A stretch of 64,000 nucleotides of DNA from Bog-756 sp963699085 (lineage in GTDB: Bacteria > Actinomycetota > Acidimicrobiia > Acidimicrobiales > RAAP-2). The first letter of the stretch is position 1; the number at the start of each line of letters is the position of its first letter. The stretch is taken from NCBI GenBank assembly GCA_963699085.1, contig CAVOTH010000004.1, positions 1,984,001 to 2,048,000 of the forward strand, written 5' to 3'. The notes beneath the pieces were generated by a model, which worked only from the letters and a program-made list of their open reading frames with translations, made no database searches and was not told the origin of the DNA. Positions 36,495 through 45,738 of the stretch are shown here, one piece after another. The translations under genes and the position numbers were made by a program.

Positions 36495-37428
36495 GTGTCC
36501 GCTGATCACGGAGATGCGAACGACAGTGACGCCGCCCGGTCGATCGCACAAGCGGCCTTGGGGAGAGATCCCGGTCCCATGGACATGGCTCGCAGCAGTT
36601 CCCACAGCGTCTTCGTCGAGCTCCGAAGTAGTAGTCAAGATCATCGAGGCGGGGCGGCACTCGCGCCTGGACCGTGAGGTGGCGCTGGCACCGTTCCTGC
36701 CGTCCGGACTCACGGCCCCGTTGCTCGCCAGCGGTGACTACCGACTGGGCATCCGCGACGTTCGCTATGCCTGCTATTCCCGCATGCCGGGCGCATCTCC
36801 CGGCATGGGCTTGCCTGGTGTGGACAACGTGACGGCCCGCATTCTGGCCGAGAGTGCGCTCCGGCATCTTGAGGGAATGCACAGCTGGATCCCGACGGGC
36901 CATGCCGAACAGACGTTGAGCGAACCTCTCGACCACGGCGGTTTCACCGGTCAAGCGGCGCTGTTTGTCGAACTCGAACGCCTCTGCGACCAGGGTCTAA
37001 CCGACATCGCCGGCCATCTGATCGACGGCCTGGCCGCCATTGCCGAGCGGTCTCCGATTCGAGCAACGGCCGGGGTTCCCGTCCACGCAGATTGTCACTG
37101 GGGCAACTGGCTGGCGAGCGACGGAAAGACCACGGCATTGCTCGACTTCGAATGGGCCCGATTCGGTGAACCGGTCGATGACTGGTTCTTCTTGCTCCGC
37201 TTCAGCGGTCGGCACATGGAAGCTGTCCTCGACGTCATCGCCGGCGAGACCGGATCGTCGAGGGAGCTCCTACGAGCACAGTGCGAGATCCGCGAAGCGG
37301 CGTACCTCGTATCGGATCTCTGCGGTGCGCTCGAACGAGGCGATACCTTGTCGCCGATGGTCAGTGATCGGCTTCGCGGACTCGAGCAGCTCGTCGTGGA
37401 GCGCTACTGGTGGCGGAACGCCGGATGA
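36495..37428 (+). CDS. Aminoglycoside phosphotransferase-like kinase, interrupted near N-terminus
   Basis: APH/choline-kinase fold. Catalytic loop HADCHWGNWLASDG and metal-binding DFEWARFGEPVDDW are intact, with ATP-binding Lys in VVVKIIEAGRH. N-terminal sequence from GTG 36495 (DAARSIAQAALGRD then SSSHSVFVEL) is in the frame one base earlier; the join is at 36621-36624, where a surplus C splits SVFVEL and EVVVKIIE. Corrected length about 310. Such proteins phosphorylate small alcohols or sugars; resistance is not implied. Confidence 0.7.
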
Positions 37429-37441
37429 CAATGGCGATCCA

Positions 37442-37894
37442 CTACGAATGCCCTTCGAAGGTCGATTCTTGGTTGGCATCGTTGTACATCTCCGAGACTA
37501 TGAGCCAGGTGCCATCAGACTGGCGCTGGAGAACTCGCAGGGAATGGTTGTCCCGAATCTCGATCTCGCCACCGCCGACCAGTTTCTGGCCCTCGACCTG
37601 AAGATGGGCGTTGACGAGGAGAATCTCCGGAGTCAGAACCCGGAAGCTGGTTTCAGGCGGAGCTTTCAGCGATCCCGCGTTGAAGTTGCCGTCCGCGAAC
37701 AGGCCTCTGAGATATTCGACGATTTCATCGGCACCCCGCTTGACGCTGCCGAATGCGTTGACCCAGTCGGCGTCGGCGCTGTAGACGTTCACCAGCTTGT
37801 CGGCATCGCGTTCCTGAAATCCGCTCAGAAGGGACAACAAGGTCACGCCGATCGCGTCCTGGTCGGCCTGTGGAAGGGATGAGAGATCGTCCAT
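37442..37894 (-). CDS. SgcJ/EcaC-type NTF2-like protein
   Basis: 150 residues: TLLSLLSGFQERDADKLVNV, YSADADWVNAFGSVKRG, then LQRQSDGTWLIVSEMYNDAN. Single NTF2-fold domain of the SgcJ/EcaC or DUF4440 family; function unknown, often a ligand-binding or oxygenase-accessory protein. ATG 37894 has AGGAGA upstream, preferred over an in-frame start at 37933. It converges with the APH gene. Confidence 0.82.
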   Translation of the reverse strand: MDDLSSLPQADQDAIGVTLLSLLSGFQERDADKLVNVYSADADWVNAFGSVKRGADEIVEYLRGLFADGNFNAGSLKAPPETSFRVLTPEILLVNAHLQVEGQKLVGGGEIEIRDNHSLRVLQRQSDGTWLIVSEMYNDANQESTFEGHS

Positions 37895-37975
37895 CGTCAG
37901 TCTCCTCGTGACGGTTGAGCAGGTCGGACTCATTCTGAGCGATCGGTTCGTTCCGCATCAAGCGGATCGGTTCGA

Positions 37976-38165
37976 TCAGTCGGCAAGGAGACCCAGGACC
38001 TTGTCGGGCCGACGGTACGCCTTGATCCCGATGAGGTTGCCGCTTGGATCGAGATGGTGGGGGCCTCCACGATCAGCGGACCTCCGGCGAAACGGGCTGC
38101 GACCAACTCCCATTCCTCCCAACCCAGCGTGGTGCCGAAGTGTCGCGATCTCCGACACGGCGACA
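37976..38165 (-). pseudogene. Fragment of a glyoxalase-like (VOC) gene
   Basis: GWEEWELVAARFAGGPLIVE in one frame is followed, after a one-base change in a run of five C, by HLDPSGNLIGIKAYRRPDKV in the next frame, the typical C-terminal strand of VOC proteins. No complete N-terminal half exists; the sequence abuts the exonuclease stop codon. Probably a decayed or truncated copy. Confidence 0.35.
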
Positions 38166-38168
38166 GGG

Positions 38169-38816
38169 TCAGGCCGACAGTGACCGGGATCGACCGTGGG
38201 CGACGGGTCGGTCGGTACCGGCACCTGGCCACGTACGCTCCGAGGCCTCGGCGAGCAGTCGGTCCACTCCGAGCAGGTCGTCACCGAGCTCGACCCGCAT
38301 GGCCCCGAAGAGGGCGGCCGTCACCCGGGCGTCACCCAGCGCGCTGTGGTGGTCGTCCCAGGTGAGCAGGTACCGGTCACAGCAGTCGACCAGCCGGGCC
38401 TTGCCCGGCAGGTCGAGGTAGGCCTGGGCCACCGACAGCGTGTCAAGGGTTGTCACCGATTCGGGTGCCACGTCACTGCCGATCCGACTGCACTCGGCCA
38501 GAAGAAAGGCGAGGTCGAACCGGTCGACGTTGTGACCGATCACCACCCGGCCCGACAGCATCCCGGCAATGTAGGGATGTACCCCTGCGAAATTCGGAGC
38601 GCCGGTGAGCATCTCGGTGGTGATTCCGTGGATGTGGGTCGGACCGGGATCACGCTCGGGATCGACCAGCGTGCAGAAGGAGTCCTGCTCCTCGCCTCGA
38701 GAGTCGAGGACCACCACCGCCACCTCGACGATCCGCTCCTGCTGGGGCGAAAAGCCGGTGGTCTCCAGGTCCACCACGGCGAAACCCGGCCGGCGGTCGA
38801 CTGTGTACTGCAACAT
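38169..38816 (-). CDS. DEDDh 3'-5' exonuclease (DnaQ-like)
   Basis: 215 residues. Exo I FAVVDLETTGFSPQQERIVE, Exo II VIGHNVDRFDLAFL, Exo III HHSALGDARVTAAL give the full DEDDh set. Could be a proofreading-type epsilon homologue or a stand-alone nuclease. No BRCT or UvrC-like extension. TACGGT ends seven bases before ATG 38816. Divergent orientation is absent; it lies downstream of the MFS gene in the same direction. Confidence 0.88.
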   Translation of the reverse strand: MLQYTVDRRPGFAVVDLETTGFSPQQERIVEVAVVVLDSRGEEQDSFCTLVDPERDPGPTHIHGITTEMLTGAPNFAGVHPYIAGMLSGRVVIGHNVDRFDLAFLLAECSRIGSDVAPESVTTLDTLSVAQAYLDLPGKARLVDCCDRYLLTWDDHHSALGDARVTAALFGAMRVELGDDLLGVDRLLAEASERTWPGAGTDRPVAHGRSRSLSA

Positions 38817-38913
38817 GTTGGACACCGTAGATCGTCGCTGTATCGGAGCGTGGCGACGGCGACACGGGGCCGCCTCTGACCTCGGGGTCCGGCCGTCGGG
38901 CGGCCCCGGCCGC

Positions 38914-40747
38914 TCAGGCGCTGGCGCCCACCAGCGTCTTGAGCTCGGCCTCGACGTCCGCTTCGTGCTTGGCTTCGTCCTCACGTGCCCGCTTCGGACT
39001 CCAACGCCCCCGGTTCAGCCAGATGGTCGGGATGAAGGCGACCATGCCGACCAGGCAGACCCAGAACCAGTCCTGCCACTGTTTCGGCGACTTGGCCACC
39101 CCACCGAGCAGATTGGTGAGCTGGTTCTGATGGGCCGACAGATAGCCGAGCTGGGCCTCGTACGGGACGACGAGCTTCTTGAGGGTGGCGGCGTTGGCGA
39201 TCGTCTTGGCGGCCACGGACGCCGGCACGGCCTTTTCGAAAGCGGCCAGATTGGCCGGGGTCAGGTTGGCGTTGAGCGCGGCCACGACCGGCGCGACGCT
39301 GGGCTCCTGGAGCACCTTCAGCCAACTGGCGTTGGCCTCGGCGAATGCCACCGACTCGGGATGGTCGATCTGGAACTGCTGGGCGTTGAACGGCACCCCG
39401 TTGATGGTGGTCTGGGCGTACTGGAGGTTGTCGACCACCGGATTGACCGAGTTGACCACCAGAGGGAGGAAGATGAACGACAGGCCGACTGTCAGTCGGA
39501 GTATCCAGCCCCACAGAGCCAGGCCGGTGCCCGACCAAGGCCGGGTTCTTCCCCTCCACCATCTCGGTGTACCCGGCCATCCACGGGGCGTAGGTGAGCG
39601 AGATGCACGACGCCAGGATGATCTCGAGGGTGATGATCGTGTCGAGGGCGGTGTGCGGGTTGTCGGCGGCATGGATGAAGAGGACCAACCCGATGATCGA
39701 CCCTATCGCACCGACCAGCATCAACGGCTTGCGCACCTTCAGGAGGTCCGAGAGGATCCCGAAGACGATGAGGGCGACGATGTCGGCCCACCAGAAATAC
39801 GTGTTGAGGCTGTTGGCCTGCGCCGCCGAGAGGTTGAGGCCGCTCGGGCTCTTGAACACGGTGGACCAGTAGATCGTGAAGAAGGCCGAGGCGGCGTAGT
39901 AGAGCAGCAGGAAGACCGAGATGCCCACGGCCGACCCGACCAGGTCCCACTTGAAGATCTGGCGCCACGGGTGGGCGGTGGCGGCCAGGACGTCCTGCAC
40001 GGACAGGCCACGTGCCTTCGCCTCGACCAGGGCTCGGTCGCGCTCACTGACCATGAGCTGGTCACGCAACCGCGACGACAGGTCCTTCAGGAAGAACAGG
40101 GCGAGGACGAACACCACCAGCGAGGTCACGCCGGAGATCACGAACTGGCTCTTCCACCCGTCGAGTCCCCCCGTGGCCAGGAAGTGGTTCAGGGTGTGGG
40201 CAGCCACGATGGAGGTGATCAGGCTGCCGGCCACCGGCCCGACGGTCCAGAACCCCATGGCCGAGGCCCGTCCCAGCTGGGGGCTGAAGTCCCGGACCAG
40301 GGCCGGGGTGGCCACCAGGATCGCCCCTTCGACCAGACCGAGCAGGCAGACGACGAAGGCGAACTGCCACTCGGTCTTGCATGCCGGGATGCCGAAAGCC
40401 ACCAGGATGCCGATGATGAGCAGGCCGTAGATCACCACGTTGGATCGGCCCAACTTGTCGGTCTTGGACGCCGGCAACGAGGCGAACGCGCCGATCAGGT
40501 TCGAGATGACCACGATCCACACGTAGAACTTGAACGACATGTGGTACGAGACGAGGATGTTGGGAGTGACACCGGTCTGGGTGAAGTAGGTGTAGTAGAG
40601 GACGATGGTGGCCAGGACGGCCAGGCCCAGGTAAGCCGTCCGCTTGCCGTTGCCCGGGTACTCGTCGATCTCGTGGGTGAAGAAGAACCTGCCCACTCCC
40701 CCACGTCCCGTCGATCCGGTCGGCGCGGTGGCCGTGTCTGCTGCCAT
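38914..40747 (-). CDS. MFS transporter with large extracytoplasmic loop, interrupted
   Basis: About 610 residues after correction. N-terminal domain has the loop motif LPASKTDKLGRSNVVIYG and helices such as LGLVEGAILVATPALV; a second bundle follows. At 39530-39532 (CCC run) one surplus base breaks the frame between EGKNPALVG and TGLALWGWILRL. After TM11 comes an unusual soluble stretch of about 120 residues (INGVPFNAQQFQIDHPESVA, PANLAAFEKAVPASVAAKTI, LSAHQNQLTNLLGGVAKSP) before the last helix. AGGGGG precedes ATG 40747. It is last in the acyl-CoA operon and may import its substrate. Confidence 0.78.
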
Positions 40748-40872
40748 GTGATTCCCCCTGATTCCGGTACATCCTCGCTGGGATGCCGCAAACGACCGTA
40801 GCGCAGCCACGGGACCCCGTCCCGGATCAGGAGTGCGCTCCCAAGGCCACACCCGGCCATCGGGGCGTCCGT

Positions 40873-42005
40873 CTAGCCGTCGAGCACCTCGGCGGCGATG
40901 AGCTCTTCGAGCACCCGGGGCTCCCACCAGGACATCTGGAGTTGCTTCGCCCGGCGGAAGTACAGCTGGATGTCGAACTCGACCGTGAAGCCGATGCCGC
41001 CGAAGATCTGCTGCGCCATGGCCGTCACGTCGCGGTACGTCTGGCAGGCGAAAAGCTTTGCCATGGGGGCCAGCTTGGCTACCCGACGACCCTCGGACCG
41101 GGCCCACGCCGCCTCGTGGACCAACACCCTGGCTCCGTCCACGGTGGTGGCGGCATCGGCCAGGTAGTGAGCCAGGGCCTGGAATGCACCGAGCGGCTTG
41201 TCGAACTGCTGGCGGTCCTTGGCGTACTGCACGGTGATCTCGAGTGCGTACTCGGCGCCGCCGACGGCCTGGGCCGCGGCCAGGATGATCGCCTCGTGCA
41301 TCACCTCGTTCCAGGTGGCCCATCCGGTTCCGGCCGCACCGATGCGATCGGCGGCGGTGACCCGGACACCGTCCAGCTCGACTTTGTACTGCGCATCCGA
41401 GCCGATGGTCATCTGCTGGGTCAAGGTCACCCCCGTCGCCTTCGGGTCCACCAGGAACAGGTCCACCTCCTGCGGCTCCGTCACCGGTCCGGGCCAGCAC
41501 CACCAGGCTGGCCGCCGACGACGCGAACGCCACGTGCCGCTTGGTGCCGGTGATGGTCCACCCGTCAGCCGTCAGGCACCGCTCGCACCTGGACACCTCC
41601 CGGACCCCCGCTGTTCTCCGGCTCGATCCAGGCCGGGGTGAGGATGGCTTCGCCGGACACGATTCCCGGGAGCCAAGCCTGCTTCTGTTCGGCACTACCG
41701 GAGCGGGCCAGTGCGCCGCCCGAGAGGATGGAGCTGACGAAGTGGGGCGACGGGGCGAGCGAACGTCCGAACTCCTCGTAGACCACGACGCTCTCCAAGG
41801 TGGTCATGCCCGAACCGCCGAACTCCTCGGGGAGCTGCAGCCCGATCAGGTCGAGATGGGCGAGCTGCTTCCACAGTTCGGGCGAGTACCCGATCGGATC
41901 GTCCTCGAGCTCGCGCACCACGGCCAACGGAGTGGTGGTGGCGACCACACCGCGCACCGTCTCACGGAGCATCTCCTGTTCGGGGCTGAAGGTCAGGTCC
42001 AACAT
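40873..42005 (-). CDS. Acyl-CoA dehydrogenase, interrupted twice
   Basis: Flavoprotein of the ACAD family, about 377 residues after correction. N-terminal helices: LTFSPEQEMLRETVRGVVAT, LQLPEEFGGSGMTTLE. Middle and C-terminal domains: TADGWTITGTKRHVAFASSA, AKDRQQFDKPLGAFQALAHY, MAQQIFGGIGFTVEFDIQLY. Two one-base insertions, at about 41573 and 41485, shift the frame (VRAVP to TADGW, LART to VTEPQEVD). This shorter, divergent type often forms heteromers with a second ACAD in actinobacterial steroid and acyl catabolism; the other partner lies upstream in the same operon. Confidence 0.8.
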
Positions 42006-42083
42006 GTCTTGCTCTCCTCTGGTGGTCCGGCGTTGGTGGTCCGGCGTCTGGCCGGCGCTGGGTTGAGTGGGTGTGTCATCCGG

Positions 42084-42563
42084 TCAGGGCTTCCAGCGGT
42101 CGCCCGAGCGTGACCACGGATTGTCGCCGGCGTCGATGGGCACGGCCACCGTCGCTGTGCAGGTCGTCTTGGGGTCGCCGTCCACCGAGACGGCGATGTC
42201 GAGGGCCACCCACCCGCACCCCGAGTCGTCGACCCCGGTATCGGTGACGGTCCCCCGGAACACCATGGTGTCACCCGGGAAGATCGACCCCAACATCCGG
42301 AACGTCACCTTCCGGAGCCGTCCGAACGGTCCGGTCCAGTCGGTGATGTAGCGCTCGAACCACGACGCCAGGTTGGGGGTGTTGATGAAGATGTCCTTGG
42401 TGCCGTTGCGGTTGACGGCGAAGTCCTTGTCGTGGTGCATCGGCCGCCAGTCCCGGGCGGCGAGCGCCCCGAGCACGATGGTGGTGGCGGTGACCGGATA
42501 GGCCAGTTCGGGCAACTCGTCCCCCACGGCGATCTGGCCCTGGAGGAGGACGGGGGAGGTCAC
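42084..42563 (-). CDS. MaoC-like enoyl-CoA hydratase subunit
   Basis: 159 residues, single hotdog domain: GDELPELAYPVTATTIVLGA, then the catalytic DWRPMHHDKDFAVNRNGTKD (Asp/His of the R-hydratase motif), GPFGRLRKVTFRMLGSIFPG and MVFRGTVTDTG. GTG 42563 overlaps the stop of the FAS1-like dehydratase (GTGA), so they are translated together and probably form one heteromeric hydratase, as in ChsH1/ChsH2-like systems. Confidence 0.87.
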   Translation of the reverse strand: MTSPVLLQGQIAVGDELPELAYPVTATTIVLGALAARDWRPMHHDKDFAVNRNGTKDIFINTPNLASWFERYITDWTGPFGRLRKVTFRMLGSIFPGDTMVFRGTVTDTGVDDSGCGWVALDIAVSVDGDPKTTCTATVAVPIDAGDNPWSRSGDRWKP

Positions 42564-43087
42564 CGGCCCACCTCCGAGCCCGCACGTCGGTAGCCGAAAC
42601 CGGTGTAGCTCTCGACGGCCACCAGGTCGCCGCGCTGGTTGTGGTACTCGACGTCGATCACCCAGAACCGCCCGGTCCCGAGCTTGGTGGTCTTCTCGTC
42701 GCTCACCGACCGGAGGATCTGTCGGGTGCGCAGCCGGTCGCCGGGCCGTACCGGTTCGTGGAACACGATGGTGTTGTCGCTCATGACCGCTTCGGGAAGG
42801 CCGAGCCCCTCCTTCAGGTCGAAGTGGATCTGGAGGGGGAGCCCGGGGGTCGAGCGGTCGGGCGCCCAGTGGTGGGGCCGGAACCACACCGACACCATGG
42901 TCGGCGGGGCGATCGGGCCCCCGGTGATCTCGTCGGCCACCTCCGGGTCCCAGAAGAGCGGGTTGGCGTTCTCGACCGACGAGCAGGTGGTCCAGATGTA
43001 CCCCTGTTCCACGGGGAACTCCCCCTCCTCCTCGTACTGGCCGACACCGATGGCCCCCTCGACGTCGTCGATCCCGATGGCACTCAT
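42560..43087 (-). CDS. MaoC N-terminal (FAS1-like dehydratase) domain protein
   Basis: 175 residues: VENANPLFWDPEVADEITGG with the N-P-x-x-x-D pattern, PPTMVSVWFRPHHW, FHEPVRPGDRLRTRQILRSV and VEYHNQRGDLVAVESYTGFG. This is the structural half of a double-hotdog hydratase; the catalytic half is the next gene. Start ATG 43087 overlaps the CoA-transferase stop as ATGA. Confidence 0.87.
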   Translation of the reverse strand: MSAIGIDDVEGAIGVGQYEEEGEFPVEQGYIWTTCSSVENANPLFWDPEVADEITGGPIAPPTMVSVWFRPHHWAPDRSTPGLPLQIHFDLKEGLGLPEAVMSDNTIVFHEPVRPGDRLRTRQILRSVSDEKTTKLGTGRFWVIDVEYHNQRGDLVAVESYTGFGYRRAGSEVGR

Positions 43088-44341
43088 GCCACCACTCCCT
43101 TCGTCCGTAGCTCGGCGATCCTGGCCGCCGCCACCCCGGCTGCTCCCAACAGTGCCTCGGCGTCCGATCGGGCCGGGTCCCCGGCCTCCACCGGTGCCCC
43201 GGCCCCGGGCATACCGGCCAGGACCGGGCCCACCTGGCGGAACGACGCCGGCGCCCCGTCGACCCGGGCCCCGACGGGCAGGGTGGCCTCGACGAAGGCC
43301 CCACGCGCCCGGTACTGCTCGTCCTCCACCAGCTCGGCGACCGTCAGTACCGGGCTGACACAGGCGTCAGCCGGAGCCAACGCTTCGACCCAGGAGTCGC
43401 GATCGCGGCGGGCGAAGGCGGCGGCAAAGTCGGCCCGGACCGAATCCTGGACGGTCGTCGTCGAGCTGGCTCGCGGCCCACTGCTCACACTCCAGCAGCC
43501 GGCACAGGTTGGCGAAGAACTTCGGCTCGATGGCCCCGACCGCCACCCAGCGGTCGTCGGCGCACCGGTAGGTGTCATAACAGGCGTACCGGCCGGTGAT
43601 GATGTTGTGCCCGAACCCGACCGGCGACCCGGTGGCGAGGTACTCGTCGACGGCCAACGAGGTGAGCCACAGGACCCCGTCGGCGATCGACACGTCGAGG
43701 TGGACGCCCGGCCCGTCCTCCCCCCGCCCGATGAGCGCGGCCATGACCGCCATCGCCGCCTGCATGCCCCCGCCGGCAGCGTCGGCGATCGTGGCGCCCG
43801 ACACGGGCGGCCCACCGTCGGCCGCCGGCTCGGTGGAGGCCAGGTATCCCCCGACAGCCAGGTAGTTGATGTCGTGACCGGCCCAGCCGGCCCGGGGACC
43901 GTCCTGACCGAAGCCGGTCGTCGAGCACAGGATGACCCGCGGATTGACGGCCCGCAGCGCGTCGAACCCGATGCCGAGCCGGTCCACCACCCCGGGGCGG
44001 AAGCTCTCCACCACCACATCGGCCCCCCGGACCAGATCGAGGAAGGCGCGCTTTCCGTCGACGTCCTTCATGTCGATGGCCACGTGGTGCAGGTGGCGGG
44101 CGCCGCTGTAGGCGTAGAAGGGCGGGCGGATGGGCTCGACGCCACGACCCGGTACCGAGCCCACCTTGACCACCGTCGCCCCGTAGTCGGCCAGCATCCG
44201 GGTGCACCGGGCGGCGGGGCCGACACTGGCCAGGTCGAGCACGGTCACGCCGGAGAGCGGCCCGCTGGTGCCGGCCCCGGGAGCGCGCCCGGCCAGGGCT
44301 CCGGTGGGCGCGGCGACAGAGGGGGCGGACGGGGCGGTCAC
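43084..44341 (-). CDS. CaiB/BaiF family III CoA transferase, interrupted
   Basis: About 419 residues after correction. Motifs: GVTVLDLASVGPAARCTRML, VVKVGSVPGRG, AIDMKDVDGKRAFLDLV, FRPGVVDRLGIGFDALRAVN and the catalytic-Asp region ISY-like GHDINYLAVGGYL. A surplus base at about 43453 splits QLDDD and VQDSVRADFAAAF. GTG 44341 is the start, 14 bases after the ACAD stop. Transfers CoA between acyl donors and acceptors, supplying the substrate of the neighbouring dehydrogenases. Confidence 0.83.
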
Positions 44342-44354
44342 GGGTCTGGTCGAC

Positions 44355-45536
44355 TCAGAAGTTCTTCGGCAGCCCGAGCTTGCGGCGGGCGAGGATGTTC
44401 TTCTGGATCTCGGACGAGCCACCGCCGATGGTGTCGATCACCGTGTAGCGGTAGGTCGATTCGGAGCGGCCGGCCATGGGCGCCTCCTCGTCGTGGACGC
44501 GCAGTTGGCCACCGGGGCCGGCCAGGTCCATCGAGGCGTTGGCCAGGCGACGTGAGTACTCGGTGGTGAACAGCTTGTACTCGGACGCCTCGGCTGTCGG
44601 CGGCGATCCACCGGCATGGGCGGCGGCGACGAACTTCAGGCCGAGCACCCTGGCCACTTCCGCCTCGGTGTGCAGGTGGGCGATCTGGGAGCGCACCTGT
44701 GCGTCGTCCTTCATCGGCTCGCCGTCACGGGTGGCACCCTTCACGTACTCGGTGAGCAGGTCGAGGCGCTGGGCGGTGGGCGAGTAGGTGAACAGGGTGA
44801 ACCGCTCGAGGTCGAGCGCCTCCGAGATGTACTGGAATCCCCGGTTGAGCTCGCCGACGACATAGTCGTCCGACACCCACACGTCGTCCAGGTAGACCTC
44901 GTTGGTGCGCTCGTCGCCCATGGTCCAGATGGCCTTGACGGTGATCCCCGGATGATCCATGGGCACCAGGAACAAGGTGATTCCGCTGTGCTTCGGGGCG
45001 TCGGGATCGGTGCGGGCACCCACCCAGTACCAGTCGGCGAAGTGGGCCGAGGTGGTCCACGTCTTCTGGCCGTTGAGGCGCCAGCCGTCACCGTCGCGGG
45101 TGGCCTTGAGCTGCATCGAGGCCGCGTCCGAGCCGGCATTGGGCTCGGAGTAGCCGACGGCGAACTCGACCTCGTTCTTCAGGATCTTGGGGAGGAACTC
45201 CGCCTTCATCTTCTCGTTGCCGTGGCTGATGATGGTCTTGCCGATGATGCCGACGCCCTTGCCGATCTGGGGGCCGCCCCGGGCGGCCAGCGCCTCGTTG
45301 AGCAGGTACTCGTAGACACCGTCGCCGTCCTGGCCGCCGTACTCGACCGGCCAGGTGATCCCCAGCCAACCCTTCTCCCCCAGCTTGGCCATGAACTTGC
45401 GGCGGAGCGGGGTGTCGACGATCTGGGCCATGTTCTCGCGGGTGACGTCGAAGACCTCGGGGTCATAGTTGTCGTCGAGGAACTGCTCGACGTCCTTGAC
45501 GAATTCGAGCTGCTCGGGGGTGAACTCGAAGTCCAT
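44355..45536 (-). CDS. Acyl-CoA dehydrogenase
   Basis: 393 residues, complete ACAD: FTPEQLEFVKDVEQFLDDNY, WPVEYGGQDGDGVYEYLLNE, the FAD/substrate loop FAVGYSEPNAGSDAASMQLK, WTTSAHFADWYWVGARTDP, and the C-terminal GGGSSEIQKNILARRKLGLP. The expected catalytic Glu position is not obvious and this subgroup may use a partner subunit. ATG 45536 has GGAGGCAGG upstream. It is first gene of the minus-strand operon and follows the palindromic operator. Confidence 0.9.
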   Translation of the reverse strand: MDFEFTPEQLEFVKDVEQFLDDNYDPEVFDVTRENMAQIVDTPLRRKFMAKLGEKGWLGITWPVEYGGQDGDGVYEYLLNEALAARGGPQIGKGVGIIGKTIISHGNEKMKAEFLPKILKNEVEFAVGYSEPNAGSDAASMQLKATRDGDGWRLNGQKTWTTSAHFADWYWVGARTDPDAPKHSGITLFLVPMDHPGITVKAIWTMGDERTNEVYLDDVWVSDDYVVGELNRGFQYISEALDLERFTLFTYSPTAQRLDLLTEYVKGATRDGEPMKDDAQVRSQIAHLHTEAEVARVLGLKFVAAAHAGGSPPTAEASEYKLFTTEYSRRLANASMDLAGPGGQLRVHDEEAPMAGRSESTYRYTVIDTIGGGSSEIQKNILARRKLGLPKNF

Positions 45537-45580
45537 GGTCCTGCCTCCATCCTCAACTGCGCGACGACTGCCGCCTTGGT

Positions 45581-45601
45581 TATCTGACTGACCGTCAGAT
45601 A
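45581..45601. promoter_or_regulatory. Perfect 21-bp palindromic operator (TetR-type)
   Basis: TATCTGAC - TGACC - GTCAGATA: eight perfect pairs around a five-base centre. It lies between the divergent arms of the acyl-CoA locus (starts 45536 and 45739), the expected place for a TetR-family repressor. No TetR gene is in the window, so the regulator acts from elsewhere. Confidence 0.65.
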
Positions 45602-45738
45602 CTGTGGACATCATAGGATGACCGGGCAGACGACGCCAGCGCCCGCCGGGTGCAGAACCGACCGGACCACCATGACCGTCGCTACGACGAAGGGACCAGG
45701 ATCATCATGACGCAGGCGAGTTCGACCGGGGTTCGCCC

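Noticed and set aside
36495..37428. Aminoglycoside resistance gene
   Set aside because: The APH fold covers many small-molecule kinases; nothing in the sequence or context points to aminoglycosides.
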